Shown: positions 42,955-51,650 of the stretch, piece after piece
Position numbering within the stretch: the first letter of the stretch is position 1
How the letters are laid out: each line of letters opens with the position of its first letter
NCBI RefSeq assembly: GCF_014203595.1
Contig: NZ_JACHJK010000004.1
Coordinates: 62,001 to 126,000, forward strand
Length of the DNA stretch: 64,000 nt
From: Streptomyces echinatus
GTDB lineage: Bacteria; Actinomycetota; Actinomycetes; Streptomycetales; Streptomycetaceae
Reading direction: 5' to 3'
The notes under the pieces: generated by a model
The model's input: the letters and a program-made list of their open reading frames with translations, nothing else
The model's database searches: none
Told to the model about the DNA's origin: nothing
Position numbers and translations under genes: made by a program

Positions 42955-43737
42955 GTGACCACGGGGCTGCTGGTGCTCGTCGCCGCGGTGTGGGGCGCGT
43001 CGGCGGGCGCGCTGCTGCCCCGCGCCGCCTACCGGTTCAGCGTCCCTTCCGACGAGCCCTGGCGGGACCGGTGCCCCGACGGCCACCCACTCCGCGGCTG
43101 GCTGGGCGCGGCGCGATGCGGCACCTGCGCCCACGCCGGCTCACCCCCCACCACGGACCCGCGGCCCGACGCCTCCGTCTCCTCCCACGCCCCCGACACC
43201 CCCTCCGGTGTCCTCCTCGCCTCCCTCACCGCGCTCGTCTGTGCCGTCCTCGCCGTCGCCACCGGCACCCGGCCCGAGTTGGCGGTCTGGCTGCTGCTCG
43301 CGCCCGTCGGCGTGCTGCTCGCCGCCGTGGACTTCCGCGTGCGGCGGCTGCCCGACCCGCTGACCCTCCCGCTCGCCGCGACCGCCCTCGCCCTGCTCGG
43401 CCTCACCGCCCTGCTCCCCGAACACGCCGGCCACTGGCGTACCGCGCTCTACGGCGCCCTCGCGCTCGGCGCCGGCTACTACCTGCTCTACCGCATCAAC
43501 CCGGGCGGCATGGGCTTCGGCGACGTGAAACTGGCCGTGGGGGCGGGCGCCGTACTCGGCTGGTACGGCTGGCCCACCGTGCTGCTCGGCACCTTCGCCG
43601 CGTTCCTGCTCGGCGCGCTCTACGGCGGCGCGCTCGTCCTGGCCCGGCGGGCGGACCGGAAGACGGCCGTGCCCTTCGGCCCGTTCCTGCTCACCGGCAC
43701 CCTCATCGGGCTGCTGATCGGCGCGTACACGGCCTGA
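42955..43737 (+). CDS. type IV prepilin peptidase-like (A24) membrane protein
   Basis: A 260-residue aspartic membrane peptidase. The N-terminal start is uncertain because the sequence upstream is a run of GTGGG-type repeats; GTG 42955 (VTTGLLVLVAAVWG) precedes the first helix, but 42919 is also possible. The catalytic aspartates are in AAVDFRVRRLPD and GFGDVKLAVGAG, the GxGD motif. About seven helices follow. CPDGHPLRGW...CGTC at residues 40-58 may be a zinc-binding insert like that of bacterial PilD. A pilin substrate is not encoded nearby. Confidence 0.82.
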   Translation: MTTGLLVLVAAVWGASAGALLPRAAYRFSVPSDEPWRDRCPDGHPLRGWLGAARCGTCAHAGSPPTTDPRPDASVSSHAPDTPSGVLLASLTALVCAVLAVATGTRPELAVWLLLAPVGVLLAAVDFRVRRLPDPLTLPLAATALALLGLTALLPEHAGHWRTALYGALALGAGYYLLYRINPGGMGFGDVKLAVGAGAVLGWYGWPTVLLGTFAAFLLGALYGGALVLARRADRKTAVPFGPFLLTGTLIGLLIGAYTA

Positions 43738-43808
43738 GGTCTTTGGCCCGAAACGGCTGGCGTAGGCTGGTTCGGTCTGCCCCCACCGCTTGACGAAAGG
43801 GACGCCCG

Positions 43809-45008
43809 GTGACCGAGAAGGCCGACCTCCAGTCCGTGCTCGACCGAGCCGCGGCGGGCGGACGCATCACGCCCGAGGAGGCGCTCGACCTCTACCGCGA
43901 CGCGCCCCTGCACGCCCTGGGCGCCGCCGCCGACGCCGTACGCCGCCGCAAGTACGCGGGCACCGAGCACATCGCCACGTACATCATCGAGCGGAACATC
44001 AACTACACGAACGTGTGCGTCACGGCGTGCAAGTTCTGCGCCTTCTACGCGGCCCCCAAGGACACCGCGAAGGGCTGGACCCGCGACCTCGACGACATTC
44101 TGCGCCGCTGCGCGGAGACCGTCGAGCTGGGCGGCACCCAGATCATGTTCCAGGGCGGCCACCACCCCGACTACGGCGTCGAGTACTACGAGAAGCACTT
44201 CAAGGCCATCAAGGACGCCTTCCCGCAGCTCGTGATCCACTCGCTGGGCGCGTCCGAGGTCGAGCACATGGCCCGGATCAGCGGGGTCTCGGTCGAGGAG
44301 GCCATCACCCGCATCCACGAGGCCGGCCTGGACTCCTTCGCCGGCGCCGGCGCGGAACTCCTGCCCGAGCGCCCCCGCAAGGCCATCGCGCCCCTCAAGG
44401 AGAGCGGCGAGCGCTGGCTGGAGATCATGGAGACCGCGCACAGGCTGGGCGTGGAGTCCACCTCCACCATGCTCATGGGCACCGGCGAGACCAACGCCGA
44501 GCGCATCGAGCACCTGCGGATGATCCGGGACGTACAGGACCGCACGGGCGGCTTCCGCGCGTTCATCCCGTACACCTACCAGCCCGAGAACAACCACCTG
44601 AAGGGCCGCACGCAGGCGACCCTCTTCGAGTACCTGCGGATGATCGCCATCGGCCGTCTCTTCATGGACAACATCCAGCACATCCAGGGCTCGTGGCTCA
44701 CCACCGGCAAGGAGGTCGGCCAGCTCTCGCTGCACTACGGCGCGGACGACCTCGGCTCGATCATGCTGGAGGAGAACGTGGTCTCCTCGGCCGGTGCCAA
44801 GCACCGCTCCAACCGCCAGGAGATCATCGACCTGATCCGCAAGGCGGGCCGGGTCCCGGCGCAGCGCGCGACGACGTACGAGCACCTCGTCGTCCACGAC
44901 GACCCGGCGAACGACCCCGTCGACGACCGCGTGGCCTCCCACATCTCCTCCACCGCGATCGAGGGTGGCACCGCCCACCCCGAGCTGAAGCTTCTGGCGT
45001 CCAACTAG
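43809..45008 (+). CDS. mqnC: cyclic dehypoxanthinylfutalosine synthase (radical SAM)
   Basis: A 399-residue radical SAM enzyme that closes the ring in the futalosine pathway (dehypoxanthine futalosine to cyclic form). The cluster ligands are C70-x3-C74-x2-C77 in VCVTACKFCAFY. GAELLPERPRKAIAP and TSTMLMGTGETNAERIEHL distinguish MqnC from MqnE. GAAAGGG precedes the GTG by 9 bases, and TAGGCT at 43763-43768 could be its -10. The gene downstream is a short amidohydrolase-like protein. Confidence 0.93.
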   Translation: MTEKADLQSVLDRAAAGGRITPEEALDLYRDAPLHALGAAADAVRRRKYAGTEHIATYIIERNINYTNVCVTACKFCAFYAAPKDTAKGWTRDLDDILRRCAETVELGGTQIMFQGGHHPDYGVEYYEKHFKAIKDAFPQLVIHSLGASEVEHMARISGVSVEEAITRIHEAGLDSFAGAGAELLPERPRKAIAPLKESGERWLEIMETAHRLGVESTSTMLMGTGETNAERIEHLRMIRDVQDRTGGFRAFIPYTYQPENNHLKGRTQATLFEYLRMIAIGRLFMDNIQHIQGSWLTTGKEVGQLSLHYGADDLGSIMLEENVVSSAGAKHRSNRQEIIDLIRKAGRVPAQRATTYEHLVVHDDPANDPVDDRVASHISSTAIEGGTAHPELKLLASN

Positions 45009-45025
45009 GGCCGGCCGGGCGTTCC

Positions 45026-45625
45026 GTGCTGACACTTCACGTTGCCGAACAGTCGCCCGAGACGGCGGTGCTGGTCGACGGGGCGTCCGTCGCCGCCGTC
45101 GGCCGGTACGAGGAACTGGCCGACGCCGACCCGCGGGCGCGGGTGCGGCGCTGGCCCGGCATCCTGACGCCGGGACTGCTGAACCCGTACGGTCCGGAGC
45201 TGCTGGAGGCCACGTACCATCCCGACCCGCGCGAGGCCGATGCCCTCGGTACCGAGCCCATCGGCGGGGAGCGTGCGCGGGCGATCTTCCGCGCCGATCC
45301 CGCCCGCCTCGGCGCGAGCGCGCGGCGGGGGGTGCAGCGGATGCTGGCGCACGGAACGGTGGCGGTGGCCGGAGAGCTGCGGTCGAGGGCCGTGGTCGAC
45401 GCGGTGCGCAGGGCCGGACTGGCGATGGGTCAGCGGCCGGACCGCCTGCCGGGCCCGGCGGCGCTGTCCCCGACCCCACTGATCCTGCTGCCGAAGCTGG
45501 TGCCGGGCGGTCCCGCCCGCTTCGCCGTGTTCGACGTCGCCGACCGCGCCGAACTGGTCCGGCGCGGTGCCGGGACCTGCGTGGCGACCGTGATCGGCGG
45601 CCGGCTGGTGTACCGCGGCCGCTGA
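45026..45625 (+). CDS. imidazolonepropionase-like (amidohydrolase N-terminal-like) protein
   Basis: A 199-residue protein from GTG 45026. It opens with TLHVAEQSPETAVLVDGASVAAVGRYEELADADPRARVRRWPGILTPGLLNPYG, the beta-sandwich and first strand of amidohydrolases, and ends RFAVFDVADRAELVRRGAGTCVATVIGGRLVYRGR, the returning sandwich. The metal-binding barrel (HxH) is missing, so it lacks an active site; the family is known as imidazolonepropionase-like and is usually next to mqnC. Function unknown. Confidence 0.75.
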   Translation: MLTLHVAEQSPETAVLVDGASVAAVGRYEELADADPRARVRRWPGILTPGLLNPYGPELLEATYHPDPREADALGTEPIGGERARAIFRADPARLGASARRGVQRMLAHGTVAVAGELRSRAVVDAVRRAGLAMGQRPDRLPGPAALSPTPLILLPKLVPGGPARFAVFDVADRAELVRRGAGTCVATVIGGRLVYRGR

Positions 45626-45652
45626 TCACGGCCCGGGCCGGGGACGGTCCGC

Positions 45653-45840
45653 TCAGCCCGCGAACGCCTCCGCGAACGCCCCCGGGCTCTGCTCCACCCC
45701 GCTGCAGTCGGTCGCCGCGTCGTCCTGCCCGGACTCCCGGTCAGCGCACCGCCGACCGCGGAACGTGGCACACATGGACACCGGGGCGATCCGCTGACGC
45801 GCCGCGAACCTCCGTACCCGGGCGGCGTCGGAGAGGATGA
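45653..45840 (-). pseudogene. unidentified truncated C-terminal fragment
   Basis: The minus strand reads CATFRGRRCADRESGQDD, then AATDCSGVEQSPGAFAEAFA to a stop at 45653, with a plausible protein composition and several cysteines, but no start or match that I can name. It abuts the acyltransferase remnant on the other strand, so a deletion junction lies near 45840-45862. Confidence 0.3.
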
Positions 45841-45861
45841 GCGTCCTGGGCGAAGGCGTAA

Positions 45862-46148
45862 TCCCGGATCGACTTCGCCCGGCCGGCCCGGTTCCGGCGC
45901 CTGGACCGCACGGCCACCGTGTTCCACGCGCGTGCGGTGACGGTCTACGTCTGGCACGAGATCGCGCTGACCCTCGTCGTCCCGCTGATCGACCGGTTCT
46001 GGGGCGTGCCGGCCTTCGAGAGATACCCGCCCCTGGACAGCCAGTGGTTCCTGTTCGCGTCGGCCGGGTCCTCCTCGCCGGCTCCGTGCTGACGTGCGGC
46101 TGGGTGGAGGACGTCGCGGCACGCAGGAAGCCGAGGCTCCTGCCCTGA
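45862..46148 (+). pseudogene. acyltransferase-3 family membrane protein, C-terminal remnant with a frameshift
   Basis: [22 protein letters not shown] and [20 protein letters not shown] read in one frame (from 45862, just after a stop), and the end [15 protein letters not shown] reads in another after a shift near 46070. Together they match the last helices and tail of Streptomyces acyltransferase-3 (O-acyltransferase) membrane proteins. The catalytic N-terminal part is gone. Confidence 0.65.
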
Positions 46149-46171
46149 GAGGGGGCTGCAAGAATGGGCGG

Positions 46172-46867
46172 GTGACCCGCGCTTCCCTGAACAAGCAGCC
46201 GCACGAAGTCGCCTCGATGTTCGACGACGTGGCGGAACGGTACGACCTGACGAACGACGTGCTGTCGCTCGGCCAGGACCGGCGCTGGCGCAAGGAGGTG
46301 GCGGACGCGGTCGACGCGCGCCCCGCGCAGAAGATCCTGGACCTCGCCGCCGGCACGGCCACCTCCTCGCTGCCCTTCGCGCGGACGGGCGCGTACGTCG
46401 TCCCCTGCGACTTCTCCCTGGGGATGCTCCAGGTCGGCAAGAAGAGGCACACCTGGCTGCCGTTCACCGCGGGCGACGCGACGAAGCTGCCCTTCAAGGA
46501 CGACACCTTCGACGCCGTGACGATCTCCTTCGGGCTGCGCAACGTCCAGGACACGGACGCGGCCCTGCGGGAGATGTACCGGGTCACCCGGCCCGGCGGA
46601 CGCGTGGTGATCTGCGAGTTCTCCCATCCGACCTGGGCGCCGTTCCGCACCGTCTACACCGAGTACCTGATGCGGGCGCTGCCGCCGGTCGCGCGCGCGG
46701 TGTCCTCGAACCCGGACGCGTACGTCTATCTCGCCGAGTCCATCCGGGCCTGGCCCGACCAGCCCGCGCTCGCCGGGCGGCTGCGCGAGGCCGGCTGGTC
46801 GAAGGTGGCGTGGCGCAACCTCACCGGCGGTGTGGTCGCGCTGCACCGCGGCTTCAAGGCGAGCTGA
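46172..46867 (+). CDS. menG: demethylmenaquinone methyltransferase (UbiE/MenG)
   Basis: A 231-residue SAM methyltransferase from GTG 46172. [28 protein letters not shown] and [16 protein letters not shown] are the UbiE signature and motif [41 protein letters not shown] is the second UbiE signature. It makes the last ring methylation to menaquinone, after MqnL decarboxylation. It overlaps the PASTA gene's 3' end by 14 bases. Confidence 0.94.
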   Translation: MTRASLNKQPHEVASMFDDVAERYDLTNDVLSLGQDRRWRKEVADAVDARPAQKILDLAAGTATSSLPFARTGAYVVPCDFSLGMLQVGKKRHTWLPFTAGDATKLPFKDDTFDAVTISFGLRNVQDTDAALREMYRVTRPGGRVVICEFSHPTWAPFRTVYTEYLMRALPPVARAVSSNPDAYVYLAESIRAWPDQPALAGRLREAGWSKVAWRNLTGGVVALHRGFKAS

Positions 46868-47198
46868 ACCCGGCCACCGCGTACGGGTCGCCGGGCTGGT
46901 CCAGCTCCCGTTGCAGCCCCCCTCCGGGCGGTTTCGGGATGCGTGGTTCACGCACGCCCCCGCCGCCCTCGCCCTCCCCGAAGTCGAACCACACGTACAC
47001 CATCGATTCCCGCGGCACCTCGGCACCGGGCTGCGGGTACTGGCGCACGACGTAGTCGACGACGGCGAGGTGGAAGTCCGGGCGGTCCGGCGCGTTGAGG
47101 AACAGGCCCCGCGCCCGGGCCGTTTCGCGCGCGTCGACCGCCATCAGACCGACCAGACGGGGCACGCACACTTCGGGTGTCTTGGGTGTTATACGCAC
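46854..47198 (-). CDS. PASTA domain-containing small protein
   Basis: About 114 residues from GTG 47198; a longer open frame reaches 47297. One PASTA unit is visible: [25 protein letters not shown] and [32 protein letters not shown] domains bind peptidoglycan fragments in kinases and PBPs, but here the domain stands alone without signal or helix, so its place in the cell is unclear. A Pro/Gly tail follows. It ends inside the last codons of menG. Confidence 0.72.
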   Translation of the reverse strand: MRITPKTPEVCVPRLVGLMAVDARETARARGLFLNAPDRPDFHLAVVDYVVRQYPQPGAEVPRESMVYVWFDFGEGEGGGGVREPRIPKPPGGGLQRELDQPGDPYAVAGFSSP

Positions 47199-47280
47199 AG
47201 ATGTCACCCCCAGCGGTACTGGCAGGGTAACTCTCGCGCGGCCCGCCCGGAAGGCGCCGGTGTCTTTCCGTGACAGATGG

Positions 47281-47826
47281 CTACGGTGCGTCACCAATTC
47301 TGAGGCGGAAGCAGAGCGCCGACTCGTTCAGCGTCGGGTGCGCATAGCTCTCCGCCCGCTCCATGCCGAGCCGTCGCGTCACCGCGATCGACCGCTCATT
47401 GCCCGGCCACACCATGGCCACCACACCCGGCACCCCGGCCGCCCGCACCCGCCGGACCGTCTCCCGCGCCGCCGCGGTGGCGTACCCCTTGCCCCAGTGC
47501 GCCCGCCCGAGCCGCCAGCCGATCTCCGTCTCGCCGACCGGGCCCCAGTCCGGCCGCCACGGCTGCGCGCCGGTGAAGCCGATGACCTCACCGGACTCGT
47601 CCAGCAGGGTCCACAGACAGAAGCCGAGTTCCGCGTCGTGCCGTCGCTGGCGCGCGGTGAGCTCCTCGTAGACCGACAGCGCGGCGGGCTTGCCGCCGTG
47701 GAACTCCATGACCTCCGGGTCGGCGAAAACCCGGTGCCAGGCGAGCGCGTCCTCGTGGGTGGGAACGCGCAGCCGTACCGCGGGGAGAGGTCCGTTCACA
47801 AGGCAGCCCTTCAGCCGGGTGATCAA
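47281..47826 (-). CDS. GNAT-family N-acetyltransferase (RimJ/RimL-like)
   Basis: A 181-residue acetyltransferase; ATG 47826 and GTG 47799 (nine codons in) are both possible. TEIGWRLGRAHWGKGYATAAARETVRR holds the acetyl-CoA loop, and VWPGNERSIAVTRRLGMERAES is the characteristic N-x-x-S-x-x-V-x-x-x-L-G-M region of the RimJ/RimL group. It would acetylate an amine or N-terminus; the substrate is unknown. It is divergent from the reductase gene by about 70 bases. Confidence 0.87.
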   Translation of the reverse strand: MITRLKGCLVNGPLPAVRLRVPTHEDALAWHRVFADPEVMEFHGGKPAALSVYEELTARQRRHDAELGFCLWTLLDESGEVIGFTGAQPWRPDWGPVGETEIGWRLGRAHWGKGYATAAARETVRRVRAAGVPGVVAMVWPGNERSIAVTRRLGMERAESYAHPTLNESALCFRLRIGDAP

Positions 47827-47897
47827 TTCTGCTGAATAGACTGCCCATGTCCAGTGCCGGTCGGCACGCAGATTTCGAACCTTGGGGAGATCCCGCC

Positions 47898-49181
47898 GTG
47901 ACCGAGCCCCTCTCCGACCACACCGCCGATGTGATCGTCGTCGGCGCGGGGCCAGCCGGCTCCACGACCGCGTACCACCTCGCCAAGGCCGGTCTCGACG
48001 TCCTGCTCCTGGAGAAGACCGAGTTCCCGCGCGAGAAGGTGTGCGGCGACGGCCTCACCCCGCGCGCGGTCAAGCAGCTCGTCTCCATGGGCATCGACAT
48101 CTCCGAGGAGGCCGGCTGGCTGCGCAACAAGGGCCTGCGCATCATCGGCGGCGGCAGCCGCCTCCAGCTTGACTGGCCGGATCTCGCCTCCTTCCCGGAC
48201 TACGGACTCGTCCGCAAGCGCGACGACTTCGACGAGCAGCTCGCCCGCAACGCCCAGAAGGCCGGCGCCCGCCTCCATGAGCGCTGCAACGTCTCCGGGC
48301 CCGTCGTCGACGACCGCACCGGACGCATCACCGGCGTCACCGCCAGGCTCGGCGAGGAGAAGCGCGAGGTCACCTTCCACGCGCCGCTCGTCGTCGCCGC
48401 CGACGGCAACTCCACCCGCCTGTCCCTCGCGATGGGCCTGCACCGCCGCGAGGACCGCCCGATGGGCGTCGCGGTGCGGACGTACTTCGAGAGCCCCCGC
48501 CACGACGACGACTACCTGGAGTCCTGGCTGGAACTGTGGGACCGCCGCGGCCCCCAGGACCGCCTGCTGCCCGGCTACGGCTGGATCTTCGGCATGGGCG
48601 ACGGCACGTCCAACGTCGGCCTCGGCGTCCTGAACACCTCCGCCTCCTTCAAGGAGCTGGACTGGCGCGAGATCCTCAAGGCGTGGTGCGCCTCCATGCC
48701 GGCGGACTGGGGCTACACCCCGGAGAACATGACCGGCCCGATCCGCGGCGCCGCCCTGCCCATGGCCTTCAACCGCCAGCCGCACTACACGCGCGGCCTG
48801 CTGCTCGTCGGCGACGCCGGCGGCCTGGTGAACCCCTTCAACGGCGAGGGCATCGCCTACGCCATGGAGTCCGGCCAGATCGCCGCCGACGTCATCGTGC
48901 AGGCCCACGCGCGCGCGACGCCCGCCCAGCGCGAGATCGCCCTGCAGCGCTACCCGCGGGTCCTCAAGGACACCTACGGCGGCTACTACACGCTCGGCCG
49001 TGCCTTCGTGAAGCTCATCGGCAACCCGAAGGTCATGCAGATCGCCGCCCAGCGCGGTCTGACCCACCCGGTGCTGATGAAGTTCACCCTGAAGCTCCTC
49101 GCGAACCTCACCGACCCCACGGGCGGCGACGCGATGGACCGCATCATCAACGGTCTGAGCAAGGTGGCCCCGAAGGCCTGA
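47898..49181 (+). CDS. geranylgeranyl reductase family protein, probable menaquinone side-chain reductase
   Basis: A 427-residue FAD enzyme. GTG 47898 is chosen because GGGGAG precedes it by 8 bases; ATG 47847 is possible. DVIVVGAGPAGSTTAYHLAKAGLDVLLLEK is the FAD fold, VCGDGLTPRAVKQL the family signature, and LLVGDAGGLVNPFNGEGIAYAMESG the second FAD motif. Members saturate isoprenoid double bonds. Streptomyces contains partially hydrogenated menaquinones, and the gene lies close to menG and just before nuo, so it may be the MenJ-type enzyme; other prenyl substrates are not excluded. Confidence 0.85.
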   Translation: MTEPLSDHTADVIVVGAGPAGSTTAYHLAKAGLDVLLLEKTEFPREKVCGDGLTPRAVKQLVSMGIDISEEAGWLRNKGLRIIGGGSRLQLDWPDLASFPDYGLVRKRDDFDEQLARNAQKAGARLHERCNVSGPVVDDRTGRITGVTARLGEEKREVTFHAPLVVAADGNSTRLSLAMGLHRREDRPMGVAVRTYFESPRHDDDYLESWLELWDRRGPQDRLLPGYGWIFGMGDGTSNVGLGVLNTSASFKELDWREILKAWCASMPADWGYTPENMTGPIRGAALPMAFNRQPHYTRGLLLVGDAGGLVNPFNGEGIAYAMESGQIAADVIVQAHARATPAQREIALQRYPRVLKDTYGGYYTLGRAFVKLIGNPKVMQIAAQRGLTHPVLMKFTLKLLANLTDPTGGDAMDRIINGLSKVAPKA

Positions 49182-49220
49182 CCGGCGCCGAGGGCCTGAC
49201 CGGCGCCGGCGGCCGTCCGG

Positions 49221-49844
49221 CTAGGAGCGGAACGCGGCTTCCCGGGCGGCCCGGCGGGCGTACACCTCGTCCCGCCGGTCCGCCATCTGCCGCAGCGCGT
49301 CCTTCTTGTCCCGCTTCGAGAGCCGGTCCAGATAGACGTGCCCGTCGGTGTGGTCGGTCTCGTGGGCGAGGCACCGCGCGAAGTACCCGGTGCCCTCGAC
49401 GACGACGGCGTTGCCGTCCCTGTCCTGCCCGCGCACGACGGCCCGGTCCGGCCGCGGTACGGCCATCACGGCGCCGGGAACCGACAGGCAGCCCTCGCCC
49501 TCGTCCAGCAGCCGTCGCCCGCTCGTGGGTGTTTCGAGCACCGGATTGACGATGTGTCCGACATGCCGGACTCCGTCGTCATCGGGGCAGTCGTACACGA
49601 AAAGCCGCAGATCGACCCCGACCTGATTCGCCGCCAGTCCCGCCCCGTCGGCGATGTACATGGTGCGGAACATGTCGTCGATGAGCGCACCGAGGTCGGG
49701 CCCGAACTCCGTGACGTCCCGGCACGGCTTGTGCAGCACCTGCTCGCCGACCTCGGTGACGCGGCGCACGGCACCGCGCCCGGCCTCGGGGGAGTACCGG
49801 GGGAACCGGTCGACGGGGCTGCCCTGTACGAACACGCGTGGCAT
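49221..49844 (-). CDS. def: peptide deformylase
   Basis: A 207-residue metalloenzyme that removes the formyl group from nascent proteins. The three signature motifs are [18 protein letters not shown], and the metal site HETDHTDG, in which H-E-x-D-H is kept. It is an extra or the main PDF; Streptomyces usually has several. It converges on the reductase gene with 39 bases between stops. ATG 49844 is the start. Confidence 0.93.
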   Translation of the reverse strand: MPRVFVQGSPVDRFPRYSPEAGRGAVRRVTEVGEQVLHKPCRDVTEFGPDLGALIDDMFRTMYIADGAGLAANQVGVDLRLFVYDCPDDDGVRHVGHIVNPVLETPTSGRRLLDEGEGCLSVPGAVMAVPRPDRAVVRGQDRDGNAVVVEGTGYFARCLAHETDHTDGHVYLDRLSKRDKKDALRQMADRRDEVYARRAAREAAFRS

Positions 49845-49998
49845 CGCGCTGTCTCCTTCGCTCGTCGGCGGACCGCCGTCCGGCGGCCCGGGCCGAGCAT
49901 GTCAGGGACGACACCGCGCGCAGGGGCAATCAGGGGACAAGCAGGGGACGAGACGCCCGGCCCGCGCCGGAGGCCGGTGCGGGCCCCGGGAACGACGC

Positions 49999-50031
49999 AA
50001 GGGCCGCTGCCCCCGAGCGGCTGCGGCCCTT
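49999..50031 (-). terminator. terminator of the NlpC/P60 gene
   Basis: AAGGGCCGC (49999-50007) pairs perfectly with GCGGCCCTT (50023-50031) around a 15-base loop. It lies 27 bases past the NlpC stop and ends in A/T bases on both flanks. Confidence 0.8.
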
Positions 50032-50057
50032 ACGCGCGTGCGAGGTGCGGGATGCGC

Positions 50058-50906
50058 TCAGAGCACCCGCACGGCGCCGGTGGGCGGGTCGTACGACAGC
50101 GGACGCTCCACGACGCCGGTGGACGGGTTCTGCGCGCCCACGAACATGCCGTCGCCGACGTACACCGCGACGTGGTACGCGCTGCCCGCGCTGCCCCAGT
50201 ACAGGACGTCGCCCGGCTGCAGGTTGCTCAGCGAGACCTGGGTGCCGGCGGTGGACTGGTCCTGGGAGACACGCGGCAGGCTGACGCCGACCTGCTTGAA
50301 GGCCGTCTGCACCAGGCCGGAGCAGTCGTAGGCCGAGGAGCCGGTGGCGCCGGAGATGTACGCCTTGCCGATCTGCGCCTTGACGAAGCTGACGACCGCG
50401 GCGGCCGAGCCGGTCGCCGTGGACGTGCCGGTGGACGTGGACGTGTCGGTGGACGTGCCGGTGGAGGTGGAGGTGGAGCCGCCGTCCGACGTGGTGGACA
50501 GCGTGGTCCGCTCCGCGCTCCGCGCCGCGCGGGCGGCGGCCTGGATGCGGGCCTCCTCCTGCGCCTTCTTCCTGGCCTCGGCCGCCTTCTTCTTGGCCTC
50601 GACGAGGTCCGCCTTGGCCTGCTTCGCCGCCTTTGCGGCAGCCGCGTCACGCTCGGCCTGCAGCTGGTAGTGCGCGGCGGCCTGCTCGGTGGCGTCGGCC
50701 GACTGGGCGGTCAGGGCGGCCAGGTCGGCCGTCAGGGTGGGCAGTTCGAGGGTCTGCGTCACCGGCTCGGCCGCGTTCGCCGAGCCGGACGCCCCGGCGA
50801 CTGCCAGGGTGCCGAGAACGCCACCGGCAACTCCGGCCCGCACGGCGAGGGTCGACGCGCTGCGGCGGGGCTTCCGGTGGCTGCGTATGTGAGCGGTGTG
50901 GGACAT
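50058..50906 (-). CDS. secreted NlpC/P60 cell-wall endopeptidase
   Basis: A 282-residue exported hydrolase. From ATG 50906 it reads MSHTAHIRSHRKPRRSASTLA, a basic signal start, followed by AGVAGGVLGTLAVAGASGSANAA, a cleavable hydrophobic part. A coiled-coil rich in Ala/Lys/Glu (about residues 60-115) and a Ser/Thr-rich linker STSTGTSTDTSTSTGTST precede the NlpC/P60 domain with the catalytic cysteine in YDCSGLVQTAF and histidine in AYHVAVYVGDG. It cuts peptide stems in peptidoglycan. In-frame starts at 50936 and 50963 are possible; AAGGAG is 21 bases before 50906, which is far. Confidence 0.9.
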   Translation of the reverse strand: MSHTAHIRSHRKPRRSASTLAVRAGVAGGVLGTLAVAGASGSANAAEPVTQTLELPTLTADLAALTAQSADATEQAAAHYQLQAERDAAAAKAAKQAKADLVEAKKKAAEARKKAQEEARIQAAARAARSAERTTLSTTSDGGSTSTSTGTSTDTSTSTGTSTATGSAAAVVSFVKAQIGKAYISGATGSSAYDCSGLVQTAFKQVGVSLPRVSQDQSTAGTQVSLSNLQPGDVLYWGSAGSAYHVAVYVGDGMFVGAQNPSTGVVERPLSYDPPTGAVRVL

Positions 50907-51035
50907 GGGAACAACCGGTACCAGGGGCTCCTTCATATCTTCAAGAAACGTGTGCTGCGCCACAGTTGCTCAACGGGGGCCCGGAATCCCGGGCGTGTCG
51001 CCCTTTATTGACGCCGTAACGGACATTGCGGACGC

Positions 51036-51059
51036 CCGTGATCAAGCCCTTGATCACGG
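51036..51059. promoter_or_regulatory. 24-base perfect palindrome CCGTGATCAAG-CC-CTTGATCACGG
   Basis: Two 11-base arms around CC, 130 bases upstream of the NlpC start in its presumed promoter or leader. TTGATCAT follows at 51063-51070. Several more GATCAC/TGATC words lie between 51380 and 51490. It may be an operator or an RNA hairpin. Confidence 0.55.
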
Positions 51060-51070
51060 TCTTTGATCAT

Positions 51071-51504
51071 TACGTCCGAATTGCCCCACGCCTACCACTG
51101 GTTGAGGTGGTTGGCCAAGCCCGGTTCTCATGACCCTCTCATGGATGTGGCGGAGGTCACGGAACGGTTACCGGAATCCCCGCGTCCCCCGCATGCGGAC
51201 TTCGTGAACGCGTGCACGCGTCCCGGCCCGCGTCCACATCCGTCGCGCGCCTCCCTCCGAGGTGTGAACGCGCCCCACTATCAGCCGTCCCCGTCCAACA
51301 CCAATTTGCATGCAGCGGAACTCTCTTGATATTGAGACGACCCCTCCGGCCTGGGATGACAAGCGAAAATGTCACTTCTGGTGATCAACTGAACGCTTCG
51401 CGTGTGAAGATCACTCATCATCCGACTTCATGATCCTTCGTCAGGTGGTGGAGATCACAAAGCTTGTGGAATACCCCGTGTCGCAGATCACAGAGCGGCG
51501 GGCA
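51071..51504. other. remaining gap between the NlpC and nuo promoters
   Basis: No credible ORF (a possible 73-88 codon reading on the plus strand looks random). It includes CACAA-AGC-TTGTG at 51456-51468, a small palindrome, and several GATCA words. No c-di-AMP riboswitch pattern was recognised despite the NlpC gene. Confidence 0.4.
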
Positions 51505-51510
51505 TAAGAT
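51505..51510 (+). promoter_or_regulatory. nuoA: possible -10 of the nuo operon promoter
   Basis: TAAGAT occurs in GGCATAAGATGCG, 16 bases before the Rex-like site. No good -35 is visible at the proper distance, which is common in Streptomyces. Confidence 0.35.
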
Positions 51511-51525
51511 GCGAGGCAGTTGGGC

Positions 51526-51543
51526 TTGTGACCTGCTTCACAT
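51526..51543 (+). promoter_or_regulatory. Rex operator (ROP) upstream of nuoA
   Basis: TTGTGACCTGCTTCACAT contains the perfect inverted repeat TGTGA-N6-TCACA and closely matches the Rex consensus. It is just downstream of the presumed -10 and 108 bases before the nuoA start, a place suited to repression. Rex control of nuo in S. coelicolor is established from memory. High NADH/NAD+ would release Rex and turn on complex I. Confidence 0.75.
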
Positions 51544-51650
51544 GTTCTCGATCTTCGCCCGGGACGAGCGGGACTCGTGGGACCGGTGAGGCGGATGTGA
51601 GCCCAGTGCAACCGCCAGCAGTCAGTGCCGACTGAGAGGAGCGAGGAGCG

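Noticed and set aside
50907..51440. c-di-AMP (ydaO) riboswitch before the NlpC/P60 gene
   Set aside because: Known for some streptomycete wall hydrolases, but the conserved ydaO core was not found on the minus strand here.
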